This document shows, piece after piece, positions 1 through 6,624 of a DNA stretch of 7,903 bases. Every line of letters starts with the position of its first letter. The first letter of the stretch is position 1. Location: contig SKZC01000064.1 of NCBI GenBank assembly GCA_007127575.1, forward strand, positions 1 through 7,903, read 5' to 3'. The DNA is from Gemmatimonadota bacterium. Its GTDB lineage: Bacteria > Gemmatimonadota > Gemmatimonadetes > Longimicrobiales > Gaopeijiaceae. The notes under the pieces were generated by a model. That model was not told the DNA's origin. It worked only from the letters and a program-made list of their open reading frames with translations, and made no database searches. A program made the position numbers and the translations under genes.

Positions 1-344
1 TAGATGGTGAGGACCACTCCAGCGATCCAGTGGATCGTCACCCACGGGAACTGGAGCCCCAGGATGGGCACGAAAGCCGTGACCAGGAGAACGAGGACTG
101 CCACGGCGAGGATCCAATGCGAGATCCTGGCGCTTCGGCCATGGCGCTCGATCTTTTCCGGAAGCTCTCCCGCCGCCGGAACGCTGGGGTTCGTGGGAGC
201 GCCCGGCTTCTTCTTCCAGGAGAGGTAGGCGTGGACGACGATGAAGATGGCGCCCGCCACCACTGCCGCCCAGAAGAGGTCCCAGGAGAGACCGAGGAGC
301 ACCTCGTCCCCCCAGGGGTTTCGAGCTCTACGTACGAAGTCCAT
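1..344 (-). CDS. Cytochrome b561-like membrane subunit, N-terminal part (runs off left edge)
   Basis: Partial gene: 114 codons are visible and the frame is still open at base 1. Hydrophobic segments lie at about residues 20-41, 75-96 and from 103 onward. The stretch RHGRSARISHW (68-77) before the second helix is typical of di-heme cytochrome b subunits of the formate dehydrogenase gamma / Ni-hydrogenase cytochrome b / b561 superfamily. His76 and His105 (TIHW in the next helix) are candidate heme ligands; His38 lies in the first helix. The loop 43-68 is Lys/Pro/Glu rich. The ATG at 344 follows GGAG with a 5-base spacer. The gene lies 81 bases after the FAD subunit on the same strand, so it is probably the last known member of the hydroxylase operon. 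Its inferred role is to anchor the enzyme and pass electrons to quinone or to a c-type cytochrome. The missing C-terminus could hold further heme sites. The family call is by motif and topology only. Confidence 0.75.
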   Translation of the reverse strand, partial: MDFVRRARNPWGDEVLLGLSWDLFWAAVVAGAIFIVVHAYLSWKKKPGAPTNPSVPAAGELPEKIERHGRSARISHWILAVAVLVLLVTAFVPILGLQFPWVTIHWIAGVVLTI

Positions 345-425
345 GGCTACTCCAGAATGGGATGGGCTTGGCGGACCGCCGGCAACGAGCTCGAGTTCCG
401 CACACCGGTCCCCAAGTTCCCTGTA

Positions 426-1427
426 TCAGGTTCGGGCATCCCGGATCGCACGCTTCACCAGGTTCCGCGTAAGGCTCACCTTGTACTCGTTCTGCCGGAG
501 GGGCCGAGCGTTCCGCACCGCCAGTTCCCCCACCTGTTCGAGAAGGCTGTTGTCCACGCTCTGTCCCCTGAGGGCCGCCTCCACGTTTCGGAGTCGCAGA
601 GGCTTGGCGGCCACGGCGCCGACGCAGATGCGGGCGTCCTGGATCCGACCGTTCTGCCGTTGGAATGTGGCCGCCACGTTGGCGAGAGCGAAGTCCCAGG
701 CCTTGCGGTCCGCGACCTTCTCGAAGTAGTACGACTGTCCCGCCCACCGCTGGGGAACGTGGATCTCCGTCAGGAGCTCTCCGGGGCGGAGCACGGTCAT
801 GCGGGTGATGTCCGTGGCGGGCCCCAGGAAGAAGTCCTCGGCCTCGACTGTCCGCTCACTACGGCGGCTTCGGATCGTCATTCGGGCATCCAGGGCAATG
901 AGAGCCGGAGCGGTGTCAGACGGGCTTACCGCAACGCACCGGTTCGCCTCGAAGACGCAGTGCTCCCGGTTCAGCGCCGTGGGTGTGTTCGCGTAGCAGA
1001 TGTTGCCGCCGGCGCGGTAACATGGCCATCCGCTCCGGTAGTACCAGCAGCGGGTGTCCTGACAGAGGTTCCCGCCCAGGGTGCCCTGCTGGCGGATCTG
1101 GGGAGTGGCCACCTTCTCGGCGGACTCGGCCAGCAGGGGGTAACGGGAGGTGATCTCGGGATGAGTGGCCACCTCGGTGAGGCTGGCCATGGCGCCGATC
1201 CGGATCCCGTCCTCCGTGCCCTCGATCCCCTTCAGCTCCGAAACCCCTCCCAGATCTACCACTACGCTGGGTTGCTTCGCCCGGTCCTTGAGCCAATCGA
1301 AGGTGTCCATCCCCCCGGAGAGGATCCAGGCGTCGCTACCGTGGCGGCTCAGGAGGTCCAGGGCCCCATCGAGCTCGGTGGGCTGAAAGAGCTCGAACGG
1401 CTTCATCATATCGCGGACTACGCCCAT
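426..1427 (-). CDS. Molybdenum hydroxylase FAD-binding (medium) subunit, PaoB-like with extra Cys cluster
   Basis: A 333-residue protein of the xanthine dehydrogenase / CO dehydrogenase FAD subunit family, of usual length. It carries FAD between the iron-sulfur subunit and the final acceptor. FAD-contact motifs are ILSGGMDTFDWLKDR (35-49, a variant of the usual AGGTDLL loop) and GTLGGNLCQ (115-123). The C-terminal domain (about 225-333) matches the CO dehydrogenase flavoprotein C-terminal fold. Cysteines at 122, 127, 136, 144, 157 and 164 crowd the region after the second FAD motif. Cys127, 136, 144 and 164 fall where the family of E. coli PaoB (YagS) carries a [4Fe-4S] cluster, and NRCVAVSPSD (162-171) aligns with the DHCIATHPSD-type segment of that group as I recall it. 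The ATG at 1427 follows AGGAG with a 6-base spacer, 15 bases after the Mo subunit stop. Alternative starts at Met7 and Met8 are less well placed. It has no signal of its own, so export would depend on the 2Fe-2S partner. The substrate is unknown. Confidence 0.92.
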   Translation of the reverse strand: MGVVRDMMKPFELFQPTELDGALDLLSRHGSDAWILSGGMDTFDWLKDRAKQPSVVVDLGGVSELKGIEGTEDGIRIGAMASLTEVATHPEITSRYPLLAESAEKVATPQIRQQGTLGGNLCQDTRCWYYRSGWPCYRAGGNICYANTPTALNREHCVFEANRCVAVSPSDTAPALIALDARMTIRSRRSERTVEAEDFFLGPATDITRMTVLRPGELLTEIHVPQRWAGQSYYFEKVADRKAWDFALANVAATFQRQNGRIQDARICVGAVAAKPLRLRNVEAALRGQSVDNSLLEQVGELAVRNARPLRQNEYKVSLTRNLVKRAIRDART

Positions 1428-1442
1428 GGGTCTCTCCTCGGG

Positions 1443-3845
1443 TCAGACGTGGGTCTGAAGGGGTCCGTAGGCCGGGCTCCGGCCCTCGATGGCATTGAGG
1501 ATCTTGTCGGGGGTGAGAGGCGTCCGGGTGAGATAGATCCCCCCCAGGGCGTCTGCGATGGCGCAGGCCACCGCCGCCGCACCGGCGCCGATGGGGGGCT
1601 CACCGATGCCCTTGGCCCCCACAGGGGTTTCGGGGTCCGGGAGGTCCACGGCTCCGTAGTCCATGGCCACGGGAACGTCCAGGATGCTCACCGGCTTGGC
1701 CGTGTAGAACCGCTTGTTGCTGTTCACCCCCCACTGGGAGTCGAAGGCCCACTTCTCGAAGAGCGCCACACTGATCCCCTGGAGCCCCCCGCCGTGGATC
1801 TGTGCGGCAAGGCTCCGTGGGTTCAGGACCGTCCCGCAGTCGGTGACAGGGAGGTATTCCTTCAGGTCCACCACCCCCGTCTCCCGGTCCACTTCCACGA
1901 GGCAGAAGCCCACGACGAAGGAATAGGTGGATCCGTCGTGGGAGTAGTTGTCCCGGGCGACTCCCATGAGCCCTTGCCCCGCCAGGGCCCGGGCGGACCG
2001 GACGGTGTCGCTGTGCAGGTCCTCGGCCAGCTCATGGCCGTCGTATCTGCCCCCGAGCTCCATGGCCCGCTCTGCGATACCGGCGAAGCTGAGGCCCGTG
2101 GCCGGGCTTCCTCGGCGGAACACCCTCCCGTCGGCCACCTCGTAGTCGTCGGGAGCGCCGCCCAGGTCGCCGGCTGCGAGCTCCTGGATCTTCCGCTTCG
2201 CGTCCATGGCCGCCGCGTGGTTCGCCCGGGTGTGGGCATGCGTGGTCTGGCTACCGGCCTGAACCGTGCTCCGGGGAAGATGCCGGCTCGTGTCTCCCGA
2301 GACGATCTCCGTCTCCTCCCACGGCATTCCCAGGACTTCGGCCGCCACCATGGCGGTGTCGAACACGGAGTGGGTTCCCAGGTTTCCGATTCCCTGATGC
2401 ACGTAGAGCTTGCCGTCGGGACGGATGACCAGGAGTCCGTCCACCCCGGAGGAGCCTCCCACGTAGGGGCTGAGAGCCACGCCGACCCCCGTCGCCTTCG
2501 TGCCGTTGACCTGTCCGCTGAGCTCCTTCTTCCGGTCCCAGTCGAAGAGCTCTCGCCCCAGCTCGAGAGCCTCTCGCACGTAGGCGCTCGTGACCTCGCT
2601 CCGGTTCGGCCCCACGGGAGAACGGTGCGTAGGAGCGTTGATGAGCCGGACGTCCAGACGGTCCACGTTGAGCTGCCTCGCCGCTTTGTCCACCACGGGT
2701 TCCAGCATGGCGATGGCCTGCATCCCCCCCGGCGCACGCTGTGCGGAGCGGGGTGGGGTGTTCGTGAGCACCGGGAGGGCCTGGAGGCGCATGGCCTCGG
2801 GTTGGTAGGCAAGAGACGAGGTGGTTCCAGCCGAGTTGAAGTCTCCAGCTCGCCCGAAGGGGCCGTTGTCCTGGATGAGGAAGAGATCGATGGCCAGGAT
2901 CCGCCCGTCTGCGCGGAATCCGAACTTCACCCATCCCGAAAGGCCGGTTCGGGCCCGGCCGAAGTACGTTTCCTCGTCGCGGGTCACCCGCATCATGACC
3001 GGCCGCCCCGCCTGCCGTGCCAGGGCCGCAGGAATCACGTCCGTGATGGTGCCGCGGATCTTGCTCCCGAATCCGCCCCCCGTGTACTCGGAAACGACGA
3101 CCACGTCCTCCTCATCCATCCCGAGCCATCCCGCCAGCGCCTGTTGGGTGCGCTGGGTGCTCTGGGTGGAGACGTGGAGGTGGACCTTTCCGTTTCGCCA
3201 ATAGGCCATAGAGCTTCTGGGCTCCATGGGGTGATGGGTCTGGGATTGATGGACGATGGGTTCCTCTATGACCAGGTCCGCCCGGGCGAAGGCGTCATCC
3301 AGGTCGCCGAATGACCACTCCACCGTTCCCTCCACCCCCTCCGGTCGTCGCCCTTGCTCCACCGCCGCCATGTCATTGCTCGTCCACTTGAGCGTTTCGA
3401 TCCCCTCGTCTCCGTACACGTTGCCCTCGTCCCGGGCGTTGGGCCCATTGGGCCGGAGGCTGTCCAGGGGATCCAGGGCGAAGGGAAGGCGCTCCATGTC
3501 GAGCCGGAGGCGTTCCACTGCCTCCGCAGCGGTGGTTTCGTCCACTGCGGCCACGGCTGCGATGGGCTGTCCTTGATAGACGGGTTCGTTGGTGAGAACC
3601 GCCTCACCCGGTGGGTCCACCGATGGGAAGTCGTCTGCGGTCACCACCGCGTAGACGCCGTCCATCGCCAGGGCCGCGCTGGTATCGAGTCGTCGGACCC
3701 TGCCTCGGGGTACGGGACTCAAAAGGAGCTTGGCGAAGAGCATCCCGTCCGCCCTGAAATCTTCGGCGTACCGGGCCCTTCCGGTGATCTTCGGCAGCAG
3801 GTCTCTTTGAGGGAAGTCGCTCCCGATGATTCGACTTTTAGGCAT
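1443..3845 (-). CDS. Molybdenum hydroxylase large subunit, Moco-binding (xanthine dehydrogenase / aldehyde oxidoreductase family)
   Basis: An 800-residue catalytic subunit that binds molybdenum-pterin cofactor and hydroxylates an aldehyde or N-heterocycle using water. The N-terminal a/b hammerhead domain covers about 15-125 and starts with KITGRARYAEDF. The two Moco-binding domains follow from about 150 to 790. Visible motifs are HHPMEPR (204-210), GGGFGSK (256-262), QRAPGG (369-374), GSQTTH (531-536), TDCGTVLNP (668-676) with GGGLQG (685-690), and GAKGIGEPP (743-751). Glu749 is the expected catalytic base. No key residue is missing, so the enzyme should be active. I chose the ATG at 3845 because GGAGG lies 8 bases upstream; an in-frame GTG at 3881 would add 12 residues that do not look like family sequence. 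The protein has no signal peptide. It lies between the 2Fe-2S gene (93-base gap) and the FAD gene (15-base gap). Gene order 2Fe-2S, Mo, FAD differs from E. coli paoABC (2Fe-2S, FAD, Mo). The substrate cannot be read from the sequence. Confidence 0.94.
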   Translation of the reverse strand: MPKSRIIGSDFPQRDLLPKITGRARYAEDFRADGMLFAKLLLSPVPRGRVRRLDTSAALAMDGVYAVVTADDFPSVDPPGEAVLTNEPVYQGQPIAAVAAVDETTAAEAVERLRLDMERLPFALDPLDSLRPNGPNARDEGNVYGDEGIETLKWTSNDMAAVEQGRRPEGVEGTVEWSFGDLDDAFARADLVIEEPIVHQSQTHHPMEPRSSMAYWRNGKVHLHVSTQSTQRTQQALAGWLGMDEEDVVVVSEYTGGGFGSKIRGTITDVIPAALARQAGRPVMMRVTRDEETYFGRARTGLSGWVKFGFRADGRILAIDLFLIQDNGPFGRAGDFNSAGTTSSLAYQPEAMRLQALPVLTNTPPRSAQRAPGGMQAIAMLEPVVDKAARQLNVDRLDVRLINAPTHRSPVGPNRSEVTSAYVREALELGRELFDWDRKKELSGQVNGTKATGVGVALSPYVGGSSGVDGLLVIRPDGKLYVHQGIGNLGTHSVFDTAMVAAEVLGMPWEETEIVSGDTSRHLPRSTVQAGSQTTHAHTRANHAAAMDAKRKIQELAAGDLGGAPDDYEVADGRVFRRGSPATGLSFAGIAERAMELGGRYDGHELAEDLHSDTVRSARALAGQGLMGVARDNYSHDGSTYSFVVGFCLVEVDRETGVVDLKEYLPVTDCGTVLNPRSLAAQIHGGGLQGISVALFEKWAFDSQWGVNSNKRFYTAKPVSILDVPVAMDYGAVDLPDPETPVGAKGIGEPPIGAGAAAVACAIADALGGIYLTRTPLTPDKILNAIEGRSPAYGPLQTHV

Positions 3846-3853
3846 CGTTCTGG

Positions 3854-3858
3854 CCTCC
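3854..3858 (-). promoter_or_regulatory. Ribosome binding site deciding the Mo subunit start
   Basis: GGAGG on the minus strand, 8 bases before the ATG at 3845. It supports that start over the upstream in-frame GTG at 3881. The GTG lies inside the 93-base gap after the 2Fe-2S gene, next to a GAGCGG-T-CCGCTC inverted repeat (3885-3897), and shows no comparable site. Confidence 0.7.
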
Positions 3859-3938
3859 GTTCCTCGGGAAGAATCGATCACGGTGAGCGGTCCGCTCCGA
3901 GAAACCGAGCGCCGCCCGGTGCCGTCCGGAGCGTCCGG

Positions 3939-4571
3939 TCAGACCCGCTGTTGAGTGTACTCCACGGCCCGCATGGCAGAGTTCAGGATCTTGTTGTAGT
4001 CTCCGCACCGGCAGAGGTTGCCGGAGAGGGCCCGGGCGGCTTCTTCCCGGGTGGGATTCGGGTTCTGGTTCAGCATCCCCACCATGGCCATGATGAATCC
4101 CGGAGCGCAGAAGGCGCACTGGAAACCGGCCTCGTCCACCACTGCCTCTTGAACGGGATGGAGGGTTCCGTCCGGAGCCTCGAGTCCCTCGATGGTCAGG
4201 ACCTCCCGGCCCCTCACCTGATGGGTGAGAATGGAGCAGGCGTAATGGACGGTCCCGTCCAGGAGTACGGTGCACGCTCCGCATTCGGCCCGGTCGCAGC
4301 CCAGCTTCGTCCCCGGGAGACCCAGCTTGTACCGGAGGGTCATGGCCAGCGTCTCATGCGGGAGGACATCCACCCGGCGCTGCTGACCGTTCACGTTCAG
4401 GCTCATGAGCCGCTCCACGGCACCGTGAGCCGGTGGTGCCGCGAAGGCGGAGGCGGGACCGCGGAAGAGATACGAGGTGGCCGACGCCGTGGCACCCGCC
4501 GCGATCACTCCTTTGATGAAGCTTCTGCGGGAAACCGTCCGGCCGGCGTTGACAACCTCCAGGATCTTCAT
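3939..4571 (-). CDS. Molybdenum hydroxylase [2Fe-2S] subunit with Tat signal peptide
   Basis: A 210-residue iron-sulfur subunit that carries electrons from molybdenum to FAD through two [2Fe-2S] clusters. Residues 14-20, SRRSFIK, are an almost perfect twin-arginine motif. A weakly hydrophobic stretch (21-36) and a possible AFA-A cleavage site near 44 follow. The plant-ferredoxin-type domain (about 55-125) holds Cys92, Cys97, Cys100 and Cys112. The all-helical second domain holds Cys152, Cys155, Cys187 and Cys189 (CAFC and CRC). All eight ligands are present. Apart from the leader, length matches the small subunits of the CoxS / XdhC-type family. The start at 4571 is supported by AAGGAG 6 bases upstream; longer in-frame starts would bury the Tat motif and cross the leader hairpin and promoter. 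This is the first gene of the operon. Its Tat signal probably takes the whole folded complex to the periplasm, as is established for E. coli PaoABC, since neither the Mo nor the FAD subunit has a signal. Confidence 0.95.
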   Translation of the reverse strand: MKILEVVNAGRTVSRRSFIKGVIAAGATASATSYLFRGPASAFAAPPAHGAVERLMSLNVNGQQRRVDVLPHETLAMTLRYKLGLPGTKLGCDRAECGACTVLLDGTVHYACSILTHQVRGREVLTIEGLEAPDGTLHPVQEAVVDEAGFQCAFCAPGFIMAMVGMLNQNPNPTREEAARALSGNLCRCGDYNKILNSAMRAVEYTQQRV

Positions 4572-4577
4572 GGAGCG

Positions 4578-4583
4578 CTCCTT
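4578..4583 (-). promoter_or_regulatory. Ribosome binding site deciding the 2Fe-2S subunit start
   Basis: AAGGAG on the minus strand, 6 bases before the ATG at 4571. It fixes the start so that the twin-arginine motif falls at residues 14-20, the normal place for a Tat leader. Confidence 0.75.
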
Positions 4584-4632
4584 ATCGGGACGGGTGTCAC
4601 TGGACGGGGACCCAGGGCCCCTCCCTGCAGCC

Positions 4633-4654
4633 GTGCCCCCCCGGCGGGGGGCAC
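4633..4654. promoter_or_regulatory. GC hairpin in the leader of the hydroxylase operon
   Basis: A perfect inverted repeat: GTGCCCCCC (4633-4641), loop CGGC, GGGGGGCAC (4646-4654), giving 9 G/C-rich base pairs. It has no U-run on either strand, so it is not a classical intrinsic terminator. It lies about 60 bases upstream of the 2Fe-2S start and downstream of the likely promoter, so it would sit in the 5' leader of the mRNA. It could be an attenuator, an mRNA-stabilising element, a protein-binding site, or the end of transcripts from the kinase gene. Confidence 0.5.
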
Positions 4655-4685
4655 TTGACGGAAAATCCGATCCGTTCCATTCGCC

Positions 4686-4715
4686 AGAGTAGGCGCAGGC
4701 GGCGGAAAATGTCAA
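4686..4715 (-). promoter_or_regulatory. Sigma70-like promoter for the molybdenum hydroxylase operon
   Basis: On the minus strand TTGACA (4715-4710) is a perfect -35 box. An 18-base spacer separates it from TACTCT (4691-4686), which keeps the T, A and final T of the -10 consensus. Predicted transcription start is near 4679, giving a leader of about 108 bases before the 2Fe-2S gene. The -35 box begins 15 bases after the kinase stop codon, which suggests the operon has its own control rather than only read-through from the kinase gene. Found by eye. Confidence 0.5.
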
Positions 4716-4719
4716 CAGA

Positions 4720-4729
4720 CCTTCGAAGG
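4720..4729. promoter_or_regulatory. 10-base palindrome abutting the -35 box; possible operator
   Basis: CCTTCGAAGG is a perfect palindrome lying 4 bases upstream of the -35 box, just after the kinase stop codon. With a one-base bulge it extends into GAC/GTC flanks. It is a plausible regulator-binding site by position, but a palindrome this short can arise by chance. Confidence 0.25.
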
Positions 4730-4730
4730 G

Positions 4731-6443
4731 TCAGCCCGTCCCCTGCTCGCCGGAAGCGGACCGCTCCTCCGAGGATCTCCCGCCGGGAGGGCCGCCGGGT
4801 CTCTCCTGGGCCACTCGCAGGGCCGCGCGGATCGTGGAGAGGAGCTCGTTCATGGTGAACGGCTTCGAGAGGAATTCCCTGCCAGGTCCCAGGCGGAGCG
4901 CGTGAGACTGGTTGGACGCCACGTGGCCGGATACGAAGACCACCGGGAGGCCGGGGATCCGCTCTTGCAGCCGGTCCGCCAGGGAGGTCCCCTTGGGACC
5001 GGGCATCATGACGTCGGTGAGAAGGAGGTCCGGCTTCGAGGCGGCCTCTTCCACTGCGGCCAGCGCGCTGTGGCTATCGCTGGCTTCCAGGGTTCGGTAG
5101 TCGCTCCGTTCCAGGATTCGGACCATGGAGCGCCGGACGGCGTCCTCGTCGTCCACCACGAGCACCAGAGGGGTCTCGTCTTCCGCCCCCTCTCCGGTGT
5201 AGGCCGCCTTCCTCTCCCCGCCCTCCGCCTCGTCTTCCCCTCGTATTTCTGCCGTGCCGTCCAGCGCTTCCACTGAAGGGAGAAGCACAGTGAAGGTGGT
5301 TCCCTCCCCGGGTTCCGACTGAACCCGGATCATCCCTCTGGCCTGGCGCACGATCCCGAACGCCGTGGCCAGCCCCAGCCCGGCGCGGCCCTCCTTGGTG
5401 GTGACGAAGGGCTCGAACATCCGCGTCCGAACCCCGGGCTGGATTCCAGGCCCCGAATCCCGGACCTCGAGACAGAGATAGGGCCCGGTCGGGGCGTCGT
5501 CGTCCGCGCGCCGATGGCCCTCTCCGAAGACGACCTCCCGGGTCCGAAGGATGATCCTCCCCTTTCCCTCCATGGCATCCCGGGCGTTCAACGCCAGGTT
5601 GAGAACCACTTGCTCCAACTGGCCCGGATCGATTCGGGTCTGAGGGAGGTCAGGGGATAAGGCCGTCACCACCTGCATGCGGTGGGGAAGAAGCTGATGG
5701 AGAAGGGGTTCCAACCTTCGAACCACCTCGTTCAGATCCGTGGCCACGGGGCGTCCCGGCCGCCGGAGGGCGAAGGTGAGGAGCTCGTGGGCCAGCTCCC
5801 CGCCCCGGCGGGCTGCACTACGGGCGTCCTCCAGCGCCTCCAGTCCCTCCGGGTCCGATCCCAGCCGAGACCTGGAGAGATCGATTCCCGCGAGGACGGA
5901 GGTGAGAAGGTTGCTGTACTCGCCGGCCACCGCCCCGATGAGCTCGCCCAGAGCCTCACGTCGCTGGGCCGTGACGGCTCGCTGCTCCGTGTGCACGAGC
6001 TGGGTTATGTCCGTGAGCCACCCCTCCACCCGCGCAGGGCCGTTCGCGTAGGGTCGGACCGTTCCCCGGTCCCAGACCCAAACGGTCTCGCCGTCCCTGC
6101 GAACCAGCGGGTACCGGAGGCTGAAGGAGCTTCCGCTCGAGAGGGCTCGTTCCACGGTGGAGGTGACTTCGTCACGGTGTTCGGGGCAGACGAAGGGGGT
6201 GATGGAGCACGGCGGAGGACCCATCAGCTCCGACGCCGGAACCCCGGTGATGGAGTCGGCCTGGCCGCTGGCGAAGGTGAGGGGTCGGCCAGGCTCGGGG
6301 AGGGCCTGGTAGGCCATTCCCGGGAAGAGACCGACGAGGCGGAGGAGGAGCTCCGACCACTCCTCCTCCGCTCCGGCGGAGGCCTGCGAGGGGTCCCCGG
6401 TGGCCGACGATTTTCCAGAGTCGTTGTGCGACGTGGGCTCCAT
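4731..6443 (-). CDS. Soluble PAS - histidine kinase - receiver hybrid protein lacking the H-box histidine
   Basis: A 570-residue cytosolic protein with no membrane segment. A PAS_3-like domain (about 36-150) ends in a typical PAC segment, RVEGWLTDI (138-146). The dimerisation segment (about 155-225) reads REALGELIGAVAGEYSNLL (162-180). Related NtrB-like hybrid kinases have AHDFNNLL here, so the phosphorylated His is Gly174. The ATPase domain looks complete: N box LNLALNARDAM (281-291, Asn286), G1 RDSGPGI (328-334), F box MFEPF (342-346) and G2 GRAGLGLA (352-359). After an acidic linker the receiver domain (about 425-545) has Asp431/432, phospho-acceptor Asp477, Ser505 and Lys527. No DNA-binding domain follows. 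I chose the ATG at 6443, which is preceded by GGAG; a TTG at 6548 would add 35 residues that look untranslated. The gene is divergent from a cytochrome c gene and lies upstream of the hydroxylase operon. Its target is unknown. It could be a phosphatase, a pseudokinase scaffold, or a phosphorelay member fed by another kinase. Confidence 0.9.
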   Translation of the reverse strand: MEPTSHNDSGKSSATGDPSQASAGAEEEWSELLLRLVGLFPGMAYQALPEPGRPLTFASGQADSITGVPASELMGPPPCSITPFVCPEHRDEVTSTVERALSSGSSFSLRYPLVRRDGETVWVWDRGTVRPYANGPARVEGWLTDITQLVHTEQRAVTAQRREALGELIGAVAGEYSNLLTSVLAGIDLSRSRLGSDPEGLEALEDARSAARRGGELAHELLTFALRRPGRPVATDLNEVVRRLEPLLHQLLPHRMQVVTALSPDLPQTRIDPGQLEQVVLNLALNARDAMEGKGRIILRTREVVFGEGHRRADDDAPTGPYLCLEVRDSGPGIQPGVRTRMFEPFVTTKEGRAGLGLATAFGIVRQARGMIRVQSEPGEGTTFTVLLPSVEALDGTAEIRGEDEAEGGERKAAYTGEGAEDETPLVLVVDDEDAVRRSMVRILERSDYRTLEASDSHSALAAVEEAASKPDLLLTDVMMPGPKGTSLADRLQERIPGLPVVFVSGHVASNQSHALRLGPGREFLSKPFTMNELLSTIRAALRVAQERPGGPPGGRSSEERSASGEQGTG

Positions 6444-6479
6444 GGTGCTCCATGGATACGTGGTCGCGGCTCTGACGAC

Positions 6480-6525
6480 AAGGTCTTCCGGAAAAAAAGC
6501 TTGCGTAAACCACGGCGAAGACCTT
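6480..6525. repeat. 9-base inverted repeat pair in the divergent intergenic region
   Basis: AAGGTCTTC (6480-6488) and GAAGACCTT (6517-6525) are perfect inverted copies separated by 28 bases. They lie in the region between the divergent kinase and cytochrome c genes, within an A/T-richer patch. The right arm ends on the first base of a possible -10 box for the plus-strand gene. It is a candidate binding site for a dimeric regulator or a looping site. Each arm alone is not palindromic. Confidence 0.4.
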
Positions 6526-6530
6526 ACGAT
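6501..6530 (+). promoter_or_regulatory. Possible promoter for the cytochrome c gene
   Basis: TTGCGT (6501-6506), an 18-base spacer and TACGAT (6525-6530) resemble a sigma70 promoter. They match 3 of 6 positions in the -35 box and 4 of 6 in the -10 box. This would give a leader of roughly 90 bases before the ATG at 6625. The match is weak and was found by eye. On the opposite strand GATAAT (6543-6538) could be a -10 box for the kinase gene, but it has no good -35 partner. The rest of 6444-6624 shows no gene. Confidence 0.25.
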
Positions 6531-6538
6531 AAACCGAA

Positions 6539-6547
6539 TTATCCACA
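6539..6547 (+). promoter_or_regulatory. Perfect DnaA-box sequence (single copy)
   Basis: TTATCCACA matches the consensus DnaA box exactly. It overlaps a possible -10 element (GATAAT, minus strand, 6543-6538) for the kinase gene. It is a single site with no cluster and no replication genes nearby, so it does not mark an origin. It could titrate DnaA or give DnaA-dependent regulation, or be a chance match. Confidence 0.3.
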
Positions 6548-6624
6548 AACTCCGGTAGTCCGTGCTGCTGACGTTGTGGCCCGGAAGCGGGAAGCACTTT
6601 GTTTACAGCATGAGGGTGGGCCGT

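Noticed and set aside
30..3314. A 1094-codon open frame on the plus strand opposite the FAD and Mo subunit genes
   Set aside because: It is fully antisense to two clearly homologous genes and crosses the gap between them. It reads as low-complexity Gly/Arg/His/Val-rich sequence with no recognisable domain. High third-position GC on the minus strand suppresses stops in this frame, so it is a coding shadow.
4633..4654. The GC hairpin as an intrinsic terminator of the kinase gene
   Set aside because: Neither strand has a T-run after the stem, and it lies downstream of the probable promoter for the next operon. It is kept only as a regulatory candidate.
3354..4658. A 434-codon plus-strand open frame opposite the Mo and 2Fe-2S genes
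   Set aside because: It is antisense to strongly supported genes, with shadow-type composition, and crosses their start and stop signals.
4572..4715. Longer version of the 2Fe-2S subunit extending upstream in frame
   Set aside because: The extra sequence covers the promoter, the hairpin and a good ribosome binding site, and would move the twin-arginine motif about 48 residues inward.
6539..6547. Replication origin
   Set aside because: There is only one DnaA box, with no cluster, no AT-rich unwinding region of note and no dnaA, dnaN or rep gene nearby.
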